From the NCBI GenBank assembly GCA_965246795.1, contig CBDFFN010000022.1, forward strand, positions 62,001-126,000: a stretch of DNA of 64,000 nucleotides, written 5' to 3'. The position numbers were made by a program, and so were the translations under genes. The notes below the pieces were generated by a model. The model did no database searches and was not told the DNA's origin. It saw only the letters and a program-made list of their open reading frames with translations. Positions 26,410 to 35,411 of the stretch are shown in pieces; within the stretch, counting starts at the first letter, position 1; each line of letters opens with the position of its first letter. Source of the DNA: JAJXWB01 sp965246795 (GTDB lineage Bacteria; Pseudomonadota; Alphaproteobacteria; Rhizobiales; Beijerinckiaceae).

Positions 26410-27474
26410 TTACCGCGGCAGCACGGGCGCGGAGGTCTCGACTGGATCGCCGGTCAACGTGTTCAGAAATGCGATGAGATCGGCATGTTCGCCGGTCGTC
26501 AGCGCCAGCGGCTGGATCAAGGGATCGCGGCCCTGCCGCGCGATACCGCCGCGATCGTAGAGCGCGATCACTTCGTCGAGCGCCTTGAGCGAACCGTCGT
26601 GCATGTAAGGCGCACGGCGCGCGACATCGCGCAGGGTCGGGGTCTTGAAGGCGTAGCGCAGTGCCGTCGACGTCGGGAAGAAACGGCCACGTCCGACATT
26701 GGCGCCATCTGCCGAGCCAATGTCGTGAAAGGCATCGTCGGTCATGCGCCAGCCTGTATGGCATTCCGCGCAGCCCGCGCGTCCCGTGAAAAGATCGAAG
26801 CCGCGCTTCGCGTTGTCCGCCACGGCGGTCTCGTCACCGCCGACCCACCGGTCGAACGGGCTCGTCGCCGGCACGAGCGTGCGCTGGTAGGTGGCCAGCG
26901 CCAGTTCCATCGTGCGCCGTGTAATGTCCCGACCCGGCATCGCCGTCGCGAATGCCTGACGGTAGGCGGGGATGGCGGCGATGTCGCGCACGAGATCGAC
27001 CTCGTTGCGATTCATGTTGGCGACGCCGGTGATCGGCGTGAAGGCAACGCTCTCGAGATCGGGAAATTTGCCGTCCCAACCGAAAGCCTCGGCCCAGGCG
27101 ACGCCAAGCACGGTCGGCGAACGCCACGGCAGCGGTTGCCGCGCCTCACCGATGGCGCGCGGCAGGCCATCGCCCCAGGACAGACCGGGGTTGTGGCAGC
27201 TCGCGCAGGAGATCGTGCCCGACGCCGACAGAATCGGATCGAAGAACAACAACCGACCGAGGTTCGCCTTCGCCGGCGAGTAGGGATTGTCGGCGGGGTG
27301 GGGAACGTTGGCGGGACGCCGGAACGAAGCGAGGCGCGTCGCACGGTCGGTAATTTGGGCGCCAGCCGTCTGTGCATCCGCCAATAGCGCCGCAACGCCG
27401 GCAAAAACCGCCGCAAACAAGGGCAGGACGAAGGTTCGCGCCGAACCGTGTTGCATCGCCAGGCCGAGGGACAT
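26410..27474 (-). CDS. Di-haem cytochrome c peroxidase / MauG-family protein
   Basis: 354 residues with an N-terminal signal segment (about 12-40) and two c-type haem sites, CASCH and CAECH, about 150 residues apart as in bacterial di-haem peroxidases. The conserved TPTLRDVARRAPYMHDGS near the C-terminus is typical of the family. It reduces hydrogen peroxide or oxidises a protein partner in the periplasm. The gene is divergent from a hybrid sensor kinase, with only 5 bp between start codons, and may share regulation with it. Electron donor unknown; the nearby cupredoxin is a candidate. Confidence 0.9.
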   Translation of the reverse strand: MSLGLAMQHGSARTFVLPLFAAVFAGVAALLADAQTAGAQITDRATRLASFRRPANVPHPADNPYSPAKANLGRLLFFDPILSASGTISCASCHNPGLSWGDGLPRAIGEARQPLPWRSPTVLGVAWAEAFGWDGKFPDLESVAFTPITGVANMNRNEVDLVRDIAAIPAYRQAFATAMPGRDITRRTMELALATYQRTLVPATSPFDRWVGGDETAVADNAKRGFDLFTGRAGCAECHTGWRMTDDAFHDIGSADGANVGRGRFFPTSTALRYAFKTPTLRDVARRAPYMHDGSLKALDEVIALYDRGGIARQGRDPLIQPLALTTGEHADLIAFLNTLTGDPVETSAPVLPR

Positions 27475-27479
27475 GCGAT

Positions 27480-30400
27480 ATGAGTTCTAGCATAGGCGGG
27501 GCCGTTTCACGAGCGGCGAGGCCGCCGGACGGGACGATGCAGACGACGGGAGACCGCACGACCGAGAACGCTGCGCCGCTCGCCCGGCTGCGGCCGGGCA
27601 TGTCCGGTCTCATCTATGGTGGCTTCGCGCTCCTCGTCGTCGTCATCGTTGCCGCCAGCCTGATCGGCGCGTCGGCGATGCGGCGCGTCGATCATACGTT
27701 TCGCGATGTGCAGCGCGTGCAGCGCTCGAATGATCTTGCGGACGAGATCGAGCGGCGCGCTTTCCAGCTTCGGCTCGCGGTGCGCGACGTCATCAACAAG
27801 TCGCAGGACCCCACGGCGGCGCGTACCGTCGTCGACTCTTTGGAAGCACTGTTGAAGGACACAGCGCCATCGCTGTCGGCCGAAAACCGCGACATGGTCG
27901 ACGGCATGATGGAGCGGCTCGCGCGCGTGCGCGTCACGCTTGCGCCCGGCGGCATCGCGATGAGCGCGCCGTCTTTGGAATCCACGACGCTCGACGAAGA
28001 GGCCCGCCTGATCGGCCGGGTAGCTGAACTTATGCGGCGCGTCGCGGCGCGCGAGAACAACGAACTCTTCGACAATCTGGAAGATACGATCGGCGGCGCG
28101 GTCCGACAGAATATCGCCGTCGGTCTCATCTGCGTGCTGCTTGCGGCGCTCGCCGCGCTCGTCGTCGTGCGCCGCACGGTGCTGCCGTTGCGCGGCATTG
28201 TTGGCACGATGGGGCAGGTGACGAGCGGCGCCACGGATGTTGCAACGCCCTATCTCGCACGGCGCGACGAGATCGGCGACATCGCGCGCGGGACAGAGGC
28301 GCTGAAGCGAGCGCTATCGGAGGTGCGTGTCGCGCAGGCCTCCGCGCAGCGTGCGCTGGCGGATCGCCGCACGGTCGAAGCCCAGTATCAGCAACTCTTC
28401 GAGCAATCCGCCGACGGCATCTACCAGACGACGCCCGACGGAAGGCTGCTGCGCGCCAATCCCGCGCTTGTCGCCATGATGGGCTACAAGACGCTCGACG
28501 AAATGCTTGGCTCGCTCGGCACCGAGGTCGAGAGCGTCTATCACGATGCCGCCGACCGCGACCGTTTCCGATCGCTGATGCATCGGCACGGTACGGTCCG
28601 GAATTTCGAGTATCGTGCACACCGCCACGATGGCGGCGTCGTCTGGCTCTCCGACACGGCCACCGCTGTGCACGACCCTTATGGCACGCTGCTGCGCTAC
28701 GAAGGCATGGTGCGCGACATCACCGACCAGAAGGCGTCGGATGCTGCGCTGGCCGAGAGCCGCCGTCGTCTGCGCGAAGTCATCGACACGGTGCCGGCGT
28801 CCATCAACGTCAAGGATCGCGATCTGCGGTTCCTCGTGATGAACCGCTACATGGCGACGCTGCTCGGCATCGAACCGGACGACGCGATCGGCAAGACGAC
28901 GGGCGAATTGCTCGCGCGCTACAGCCAGTCGAAGAGCGCGAGCTTCGATCAGGATGTGCTGCGCACGAAAAAGCCGCTCGGTTACTATGAAGACATCTAC
29001 GCCGACGCGTCAGGCACGATGCGTCACTGGTTGACGACAAAAATTCCGCTGCTCGATGAAGAGGGCGAGGTCGAGAGTATCGTCACCTGCGCAATGGATA
29101 TCGGCGACCGCAAGCGCGCCGAGGTTGCGTTGCAAGTCGCCAAGGACACGGCCGAGGCCGCGACCGAAGCGAAGTCGCAATTCCTCGCGCAGATGAGCCA
29201 CGAAATCCGCACGCCGATGAATGGCGTGCTCGGCATGATCGAGATCCTCGAGCACACCGATCTCAGTGCCTCGCAGCGCAAGCTCGTCGGTACAGTACGC
29301 GACTCGGCGTCCTCGCTTCTGCGCATCATCAACGACATTCTCGATCTGTCGAAGCTCGAAGCGAACAAGCTCGAACTCGAGGACGTGACGATCGCGCTGT
29401 CCGATATCGTCGAGGGTGTCGAGGCGACGTTGATGCCGAGCGCGCGCAATAAGGGCATTGCCTGGAGCGTTTCGGTCGATTCCGCCGTGCCGCCGCGACT
29501 GCGCGGCGATCCCGTGCGCTTGCGGCAGGTTTTGCTCAACCTTGCCGGCAATGCGGTTAAGTTTACCGAGCGCGGCGGCGTTACGCTTGCGGTGGAGCAT
29601 GATGCGTTACGCGACAAAGTTGCAACTGCGGGCGACGACGCACGCGTCGGTCTGCGCTTCGTCGTGCGCGACACCGGTATCGGCATGGACACCGAGACCG
29701 CGGCGCGCCTCTTCGCGCCTTTTGCCCAAACCGACGCGAGTATCGCGCGACGTTTCGGAGGCACGGGCCTCGGCCTTTCGATATCGAAGAGCATCGTCGA
29801 GCTGATGGGTGGTGAAATCTCCGTCGCGAGCGTGCGGGGTGAAGGTTCGACCTTCACGGTGTCGCTCGATCTGCCGATCGCCGCCGCCGAAAGCACGCCC
29901 GCTGCAATCACGAAAGAGACCGTCGTCGCGCCAGTCGACGACGAGATGGATCATGTCCGCGCAAAAGGCTTTGTCGCCGGCACGACGCCGCTCGTGCTCG
30001 TCGCCGACGACCATCCGACCAATCGCGAGGTCATCCTGCGGCAGCTCGCCATTCTCGGCTATTCCGCCGATGCGGTGAACGACGGGCAGCAGGCGCTCGA
30101 TGCCTTGGCACAGACTGACTACGCGCTGCTGCTCTCCGACTGCCACATGCCCGTCGTGGACGGGTTCGAACTGACGGATCGCATTCGCGGGCAGGAGCGG
30201 GATACGGAGAAGCATCTGCCAATCATCGCCATCACCGCCAACGCGCTCGTCGGCGAGGCGGAGCGTTGCATCGCGGCCGGCATGGACGGATACATGGCGA
30301 AGCCTGTGCAGATCGCGCAGTTGCGCGAGACGCTTGCGCGCTTTTTGCCCGTTGCCGAGGCCACCCAGCGTTCGCCTGCAATTGCGAAAATGCAGGCACT

Positions 30401-30746
30401 CGATCTCGCCGCGATGAAGGCTTTGTTCGATGACGATCGCACCGCCATCCATCGCACTCTGTCGAAATTCGTTGATTTCGCCACCGGCGCGGCGGAAACG
30501 CTTCGCAATGCTTCCGCCGCACATGACTTCGATGCAGCGAAGCGAGAAGGTGAGCGGCTGGCGAGCGCCGCCGCCACCGTTGGTGCGCAGGCGCTTTCGC
30601 AGGCCGGTGGGGCGATCGGCGAGGCCGCGGACGCGAAAAGTGTATCGGCGATGCAGGTGGGCGTCGCCGATATTTCGCGCGAACTTGCAGCGTTGCGAAC
30701 CGCGGTAGCCGCGCTGCAGGCCGACCGCGAGCGTGTGCTCAGCTAG
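27480..30746 (+). CDS. Hybrid sensor histidine kinase (HAMP-PAS-PAS-HisKA-HATPase-REC-degenerate HPt)
   Basis: 1088 residues. Transmembrane segments at about 40-62 and 205-228 bracket a helical periplasmic sensor; then HAMP, PAS1 (~300-415), PAS2 (~430-550), HisKA with His574 (MSHEIRTPMNGVLGM), HATPase (GGTGLGLSISK) and a receiver with Asp887 (LLLSDCHMPVVDGFE). The last ~110 residues look like an HPt domain (GERLASAAATVGA), but Glu1025 stands where the phosphorylatable His should be. The start at 27480 lies 5 bp from the divergent peroxidase start; an ATG at 27537 is an alternative. No response regulator is adjacent. Confidence 0.9.
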   Translation: MSSSIGGAVSRAARPPDGTMQTTGDRTTENAAPLARLRPGMSGLIYGGFALLVVVIVAASLIGASAMRRVDHTFRDVQRVQRSNDLADEIERRAFQLRLAVRDVINKSQDPTAARTVVDSLEALLKDTAPSLSAENRDMVDGMMERLARVRVTLAPGGIAMSAPSLESTTLDEEARLIGRVAELMRRVAARENNELFDNLEDTIGGAVRQNIAVGLICVLLAALAALVVVRRTVLPLRGIVGTMGQVTSGATDVATPYLARRDEIGDIARGTEALKRALSEVRVAQASAQRALADRRTVEAQYQQLFEQSADGIYQTTPDGRLLRANPALVAMMGYKTLDEMLGSLGTEVESVYHDAADRDRFRSLMHRHGTVRNFEYRAHRHDGGVVWLSDTATAVHDPYGTLLRYEGMVRDITDQKASDAALAESRRRLREVIDTVPASINVKDRDLRFLVMNRYMATLLGIEPDDAIGKTTGELLARYSQSKSASFDQDVLRTKKPLGYYEDIYADASGTMRHWLTTKIPLLDEEGEVESIVTCAMDIGDRKRAEVALQVAKDTAEAATEAKSQFLAQMSHEIRTPMNGVLGMIEILEHTDLSASQRKLVGTVRDSASSLLRIINDILDLSKLEANKLELEDVTIALSDIVEGVEATLMPSARNKGIAWSVSVDSAVPPRLRGDPVRLRQVLLNLAGNAVKFTERGGVTLAVEHDALRDKVATAGDDARVGLRFVVRDTGIGMDTETAARLFAPFAQTDASIARRFGGTGLGLSISKSIVELMGGEISVASVRGEGSTFTVSLDLPIAAAESTPAAITKETVVAPVDDEMDHVRAKGFVAGTTPLVLVADDHPTNREVILRQLAILGYSADAVNDGQQALDALAQTDYALLLSDCHMPVVDGFELTDRIRGQERDTEKHLPIIAITANALVGEAERCIAAGMDGYMAKPVQIAQLRETLARFLPVAEATQRSPAIAKMQALDLAAMKALFDDDRTAIHRTLSKFVDFATGAAETLRNASAAHDFDAAKREGERLASAAATVGAQALSQAGGAIGEAADAKSVSAMQVGVADISRELAALRTAVAALQADRERVLS

Positions 30747-30752
30747 GCGGGC

Positions 30753-31121
30753 TCAGAATCCAGTGATCGGGACGCCGTAATAATCGTTCACCGCCCGGCT
30801 GCGGTTGTCATCGCCCCAATTCCAGTCTTCTCCACGGCCGTATTTCGGCGCGCCCTGGAGTTGTGTTTCCGACAGGTCGGTGCGGTAGCCACCAAGACTC
30901 TCGTCGAATTTTAGCGCGCTCCACGGCAACGGATAATGATCGTCGCCGATGCCGAGAATTCCGCCAAAGCTCAGCACAGCATAGGCGACTTTGCCGCTTT
31001 CCTTGTCGATCATGACGCGCTCGATCGAGCCGATCTTTTCCTTGTTGGCGCCATAGACGCTCGTGCCTTCGACCTTGTCGCTGCCGATGAGGTGCGATGG
31101 CTCCCGTTTTTCCGCCGTCAT
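30753..31121 (-). CDS. PRC-barrel domain protein
   Basis: 122 residues. A PRC-barrel beta domain (VEGTSVYGANKEKIGSIERV, then AYAVLSFGGILGIGDDHYPLPW) is followed by a short tail. These soluble proteins are common in rhizobial genomes and are linked with RNA processing or stress, but no precise role is known. It is convergent with the sensor kinase gene (6-bp gap). Confidence 0.85.
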   Translation of the reverse strand: MTAEKREPSHLIGSDKVEGTSVYGANKEKIGSIERVMIDKESGKVAYAVLSFGGILGIGDDHYPLPWSALKFDESLGGYRTDLSETQLQGAPKYGRGEDWNWGDDNRSRAVNDYYGVPITGF

Positions 31122-31179
31122 GCTGGCCTCCGATGGTTTGGTCAGACATCCAAACGGATGGCGTCGCGCGTCGTTCCCG

Positions 31180-31923
31180 TCACCACTTCTCGCCGAACGG
31201 CCGGATCTCCTGCTCGAACACCCACGCGCTCTTCGGCTGCGTGAAAAGTTGCCAGTAACTGTCGCCGATGGCGGCCGGCGGCATCAGCCGGTCCGGGTCG
31301 AGATTCTCGAGGCCTTGCTCGCCTTCTGCGGCGCGAATGCGATCGCGCACGAAGGTCGTGTCGACACCGGAATCGATGATGAGATGCGCGACATGGATGC
31401 CTTGCGGCCAAAGCTCCCGCGCCATGCTCTGCGCCACGGCACGCAGGCCGAATTTCGCGCTGGCAAAAGCGGCATAGCCCGGCCCGCCACGCAGGCTTGC
31501 CGTCGCGCCGGTGAAGAAGATCGCGCCTTTGCCGCGCGGCACCATGACATTGGCAGCCTCGCGGCCTGCGAGAAAGCCGGCGTAGCAGGCCATCTCCCAG
31601 ACCTTCCGGAACACGCGCTCTGTCGTGTCGCGGATCGGAAAGTTGACGTTGGCGCCGACGTTGAAGATGCAGGCGTCGAGTGGGCCGGTCGCCTCCGCAT
31701 CGCGAATGAAGGCGACGATCTCGTCTTCCTTGCGCGCATCAAGCGACCGCGCCTGTATCGTGCCGCCCGCCGTTTCGATCTCGCTCACAAGAGGCGCGAG
31801 CTTGTCGCCGTTGCGACGCCCGGCAAAGACTGTGTGACCTTCGGCCGCAAATTTTTTCGCGATCGCGGCGCCGATGAAGTCGCCCGCGCCGATGATCGCG
31901 ACTGTGCCCTTGCGTTCGCCCAT
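31180..31923 (-). CDS. SDR family oxidoreductase
   Basis: 247 residues, classical short-chain dehydrogenase: AIIGAGDFIGAAIAKKF (a GxGxxxG variant beginning IGAGDFIG), INAG-like segment FNVGAN, and the YAAFASAKF region, where the expected Tyr-x3-Lys is YAAFASAK (Tyr-x6-Lys), so the catalytic pair is unusual. An excellent GGAGG ribosome-binding site precedes the ATG at 31923. It is divergent from the ROK kinase. NAD(P)-linked reduction of an unknown carbonyl is the likely activity, with doubt because of the active-site spacing. Confidence 0.85.
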   Translation of the reverse strand: MGERKGTVAIIGAGDFIGAAIAKKFAAEGHTVFAGRRNGDKLAPLVSEIETAGGTIQARSLDARKEDEIVAFIRDAEATGPLDACIFNVGANVNFPIRDTTERVFRKVWEMACYAGFLAGREAANVMVPRGKGAIFFTGATASLRGGPGYAAFASAKFGLRAVAQSMARELWPQGIHVAHLIIDSGVDTTFVRDRIRAAEGEQGLENLDPDRLMPPAAIGDSYWQLFTQPKSAWVFEQEIRPFGEKW

Positions 31924-32092
31924 GATGTCCTCCCGACCTTTTCGCAGCGATGGCACGGCGGACGGGGCGTTGCCAGCGGAGGGCTTGCGGGCCGCATGTG
32001 CGCCGGACGCATGCGTCGAAGCGAAGTCGCCTTGCCCGAAGCGCCGGCGCGCCCCACTATCCCGGCAAAATCGCGGGCAGAGGAAGCGCGGC

Positions 32093-32791
32093 GTGAAAGT
32101 TCTTTCCTACGATATCGGCGGCAGCAAGCTGAAGGCGGCGATCCTCGATGCCGACGGCAAACAGCTCGGAGAGCGGGCGCGCGTGGAGACGCCGCATCCG
32201 GCGCCGCCGGCCGACGTTTTGCCGCTACTCGAGCAGCTGGCCGGACAACTCGGCGAATTCGACAAGATCAGCGTTGGTTTTCCCGGCAGCGTACGCGACG
32301 GCGTCGTGCGCACCGCGCCCAATCTGGACACGGAAGCATGGGCCGGATTCGACCTCGCTTCGGAACTGCAGAAGCGGCTCGGTAAGCCCGCGCGCGTTCT
32401 CAACGACGCCAGTGTCCAAGGCTACGGCGCCATCTCCGGCAAGGGTTTTGAGTGCCTGATTACCCTAGGAACAGGCATGGGCTTCGCGTTGTTCGAAGAT
32501 GGTCGCCTCGCGCCGCATCTCGAACTTGGCCAGCATATCGCGCACAAAGAGATGACGTACGACCAGTATGTCGGCAACACCGCGCTGAAAGATGCCGGCC
32601 GAAAGGACTGGCAGAAACGCGTAGAGAAGGCGATCGGCCAGATCTACACTCTCGTCGAATACGACACGCTGCTGATCGGCGGCGGTAATGCCAAGCGGCT
32701 CGATCACATCGACGGCAACATCCGCATCGTCGACAATATTGCGGGCATCGCAGGCGGCGCGAAACTCTGGGCTTTCGACGTTCCGCACTAG
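32093..32791 (+). CDS. ROK-family sugar kinase (glucokinase-like)
   Basis: 232 residues, shorter than most ROK kinases (~300). The phosphate-1 motif YDIGGSKLKAA, VLNDASVQGYG (catalytic Asp) and LGTGMGFALF (adenosine motif) are present, but the usual CxCGxxGC zinc motif is missing; ELGQHIAH stands at that region. This matches the compact polyphosphate/ATP glucokinase-like group. The start is a GTG with GAGGAAG upstream; no earlier start has a proper N-terminus. The paa genes follow 62 bp downstream, with no obvious metabolic link. Confidence 0.8.
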   Translation: MKVLSYDIGGSKLKAAILDADGKQLGERARVETPHPAPPADVLPLLEQLAGQLGEFDKISVGFPGSVRDGVVRTAPNLDTEAWAGFDLASELQKRLGKPARVLNDASVQGYGAISGKGFECLITLGTGMGFALFEDGRLAPHLELGQHIAHKEMTYDQYVGNTALKDAGRKDWQKRVEKAIGQIYTLVEYDTLLIGGGNAKRLDHIDGNIRIVDNIAGIAGGAKLWAFDVPH

Positions 32792-32853
32792 AGCGCGACC
32801 CGCCCTCGCACCAGAGGCGGCGCAGCGCTATATTGCCGGGCAGGGAGCCGAAA

Positions 32854-33843
32854 ATGTACACGCAAGCGCTTAACGCCCGCGACGATGCCGGACCGTCCAT
32901 CGAGGACGCCGGCAAGGCCGCCGCCTTTCAGGCCAAGATCGACGCCGAGGAGCGGATCGAGGCGAACGACTGGATGCCGGAGGCCTACCGTCGCACGCTG
33001 ACGCGGCAGATTTCGCAGCACGCGCATTCCGAGATCGTTGGCATGCTGCCGGAGGGCAACTGGCTCACGCGCGCGCCGTCTCTACGCCGCAAGGCCGCGC
33101 TGCTCGCCAAGGTGCAGGACGAGTGCGGCCACGGCCTTTATCTATATGCCGCCGCAGAGACGCTCGGCACGGCACGCGAGGAGCTTGTCGACCAGATGCT
33201 CTCGGGCAAGGCGAAATATTCGTCGATCTTTAACTATCCGACGCTGACCTGGGCCGACATTGGCGCAATCGGCTGGCTCGTCGACGGTGCGGCAATCATG
33301 AACCAGATTCCGCTCTGCCGCTGCAGTTATGGCCCGTATGCGCGCGCCATGATCCGCGTGTGCAAGGAGGAGAGCTTTCACCAGCGGCAGGGCTACGAGA
33401 TCATGCTGACGCTGGCGAAAGGCACGCCCGAGCAAAAGGCGATGGCGCAGGATGCGTTGAATCGCTGGTGGTGGCCGTGCCTGATGATGTTCGGCCCGCA
33501 TGACGCCGAAAGCCAGCACGGCGACCAGTCGACGAAGTGGAAGATCAAGCGCTTCTCGAACGACGCGCTGCGGCAAAAATTCGTCGATGCGACATTGCCG
33601 CAGGCGCATTACCTCGGGCTGGCCGTGCCGGATGCGGATTGTGTCTATGACGAAGCAAGTGGCCACTGGAAATTTGGCACGATCGACTGGAGCGAATTCA
33701 AGCGCGTGTTGAGCGGGCAGGGGCCGTGTAACCGCGACCGCCTCGCCGCGCGCCGCAAGGCGCATGACGATGGCGCATGGGTGCGCGACGCCGCGGCGGC
33801 CTTTGCCGCGAAACAGACGCAGCCGACTGCACAGGCGGCGTAA
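32854..33843 (+). CDS. paaA: Phenylacetyl-CoA epoxidase catalytic subunit PaaA
   Basis: 329 residues. PaaA carries the di-iron site that epoxidises phenylacetyl-CoA. The helical carboxylate/His ligand motifs are KVQDECGHGLYLY and CKEESFHQRQG. The AGGGAG ribosome-binding site 8 nt before the ATG at 32854 decides the start. It is the first gene of paaABCDE in the canonical order. No paaK, paaG, paaZ or paaJ is in the window, so ring opening and beta-oxidation enzymes must be encoded elsewhere. Confidence 0.95.
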   Translation: MYTQALNARDDAGPSIEDAGKAAAFQAKIDAEERIEANDWMPEAYRRTLTRQISQHAHSEIVGMLPEGNWLTRAPSLRRKAALLAKVQDECGHGLYLYAAAETLGTAREELVDQMLSGKAKYSSIFNYPTLTWADIGAIGWLVDGAAIMNQIPLCRCSYGPYARAMIRVCKEESFHQRQGYEIMLTLAKGTPEQKAMAQDALNRWWWPCLMMFGPHDAESQHGDQSTKWKIKRFSNDALRQKFVDATLPQAHYLGLAVPDADCVYDEASGHWKFGTIDWSEFKRVLSGQGPCNRDRLAARRKAHDDGAWVRDAAAAFAAKQTQPTAQAA

Positions 33844-33845
33844 AC

Positions 33846-34133
33846 GTGGCAACGCCGCTCGTCCCTTTGTGGGAAGTTTTCATTCGCAGCCGCAACGGGC
33901 TGGCGCACAAGCACGTCGGTTCGCTGCACGCGGCCGATGCGACGCTGGCTTTGCAGGCCGCGCGCGATCTCTACACGCGCCGCGGCGAGGGACTCTCAAT
34001 CTGGATCGTGCCGTCGAATGCGATCATCGCGTCCGATCCTGCCGACAAGGAGATGATGTTCGAGCCGGCGCAATCGAAGGTCTATCGCCACCCGACCTTC
34101 TACGACGTGCCCGAAGACGTCGGGCACATGTGA
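33846..34133 (+). CDS. paaB: Phenylacetyl-CoA epoxidase subunit PaaB
   Basis: 95 residues, full PaaB length (PLWEVFIRSRNGLAHKHVGS at the start, a strongly conserved stretch). PaaB is a small bridging subunit of the epoxidase. The GTG start lies 2 bp after the paaA stop. Confidence 0.94.
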   Translation: MATPLVPLWEVFIRSRNGLAHKHVGSLHAADATLALQAARDLYTRRGEGLSIWIVPSNAIIASDPADKEMMFEPAQSKVYRHPTFYDVPEDVGHM

Positions 34134-34140
34134 GAGCGCG

Positions 34141-34911
34141 ATGAGCAACGTCGCACTCGCCGAGCCGCCTCTCGTCCTCTTCTGTCTGCGTCGTGCCGAC
34201 GATGCGCTCGTGCTCGGTCATCGCCTCTCGCAGTGGTGCGGCCACGCGCCGACGATGGAAGAGGATATGGCGATGGCAAACATCGGCCTTGACCTCATCG
34301 GGCAGGCGCGTTCGCTCTATCAATATGCGGCCGAGCGCGAAGGTGGCGCGCGCACGGAAGACGATCTCGCTTACCTTCGTGATGCGCCGCAATATCGCAA
34401 TGTGCTGCTCGTCGAACAGCCGAACGGCGATTTCGCGCGCACGATGATGCGGCAGTTTCTCTATTCCTCCTTCGCCGATCCGTGGTGGCGCGCGATGATG
34501 GCCTCGAGCGACGCGACGCTCGCCGCCATTGCCGCGAAGTCGGAGAAGGAATGCGCGTATCATCTCCGCCACGCGAGTGAGTGGATCATCCGGCTCGGCG
34601 ACGGCACGGACGAAAGCGCGCGACGTATCGCTGACGCACGCGACGATCTCCTTCCGTTCGTCGGCGAATTGTTCGAAGCGGATGCGGGCGAGCGCGGATT
34701 GATTGCGAGCGGCGTTGCGATCGATCCAGGCTCGCTTCGTGAAATATTTGACGCCGCGGTCGCGGCGATATTCGCGCGCGCGAAACTCGGCGACGGGGCG
34801 GTCGGCTGGTCGCATAGCGGGGGCCGTAGCGGCCGACACACAGAGCATCTTGGCTCCATGCTTGCCGAGATGCAGCACCTGCAGCGCGCATACCCCGGAG
34901 CGACGTGGTGA
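34141..34911 (+). CDS. paaC: Phenylacetyl-CoA epoxidase structural subunit PaaC
   Basis: 256 residues, helical ferritin-like fold: LGHRLSQWCGHAP and DMAMANIGLDLIGQAR in the first helices. PaaC is the non-catalytic partner of PaaA in the heterotetramer core. It starts 7 bp after paaB, and its stop overlaps the paaD start (GTGA). Confidence 0.94.
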   Translation: MSNVALAEPPLVLFCLRRADDALVLGHRLSQWCGHAPTMEEDMAMANIGLDLIGQARSLYQYAAEREGGARTEDDLAYLRDAPQYRNVLLVEQPNGDFARTMMRQFLYSSFADPWWRAMMASSDATLAAIAAKSEKECAYHLRHASEWIIRLGDGTDESARRIADARDDLLPFVGELFEADAGERGLIASGVAIDPGSLREIFDAAVAAIFARAKLGDGAVGWSHSGGRSGRHTEHLGSMLAEMQHLQRAYPGATW

Positions 34912-35408
34912 GCGCGCTCGTCGCGGACCGAGACGTTCTCGCGCGGGCGCGGGCTGCAGTCGAGACTGTTGTCGATCCGGAAATTCCAGTGTTGACGATC
35001 GCCGATCTCGGCATCCTTCGAGATATCAAAGCGGATGGCGAAGCGATCGAGGTCGCGATCACGCCGACCTATTCCGGATGCCCCGCGATGAACACGATCG
35101 CGCTCGACATCGAAGTCGCGCTCAATCGCGCTGGCTTCGAAGAGGTCCGCGTGAAGACGGTGCTTTCGCCGGCCTGGACCACGGACTGGCTGACGGACGA
35201 GGGCCGCAAAAAGCTTGTCGAATACGGCATCGCGCCGCCGGCCAAAGGCGGGGGCCGTCGCGCTCTGTTCGGTGTCGAACATGTTGCCTGTCCGCGCTGC
35301 AGTTCGTCGCGCACGGTGCAACTGGCGGAATTCGGCTCGACCTCCTGCAAAGCGCTATGGCGCTGCGAGGATTGTCGCGAGCCCTTCGATTATTTTCGGT
35401 GTCATTGA
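34908..35408 (+). CDS. paaD: PaaD, metal-sulfur cluster assembly factor of the epoxidase
   Basis: 166 residues. The N-terminal DUF59/MIP18 domain (VDPEIPVLTIADLG, then TPTYSGCPAMN) is joined to a C-terminal zinc-ribbon with two CxxC pairs (CPRCSSS and CEDCREP). PaaD is thought to mature the Fe-S cluster of the reductase PaaE. The GTG at 34908 gives a 4-bp overlap with paaC; GTG at 34905 is equally possible. The paaE frame opens 4 bp downstream. Confidence 0.93.
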   Translation: MSALVADRDVLARARAAVETVVDPEIPVLTIADLGILRDIKADGEAIEVAITPTYSGCPAMNTIALDIEVALNRAGFEEVRVKTVLSPAWTTDWLTDEGRKKLVEYGIAPPAKGGGRRALFGVEHVACPRCSSSRTVQLAEFGSTSCKALWRCEDCREPFDYFRCH

Positions 35409-35411
35409 CAC

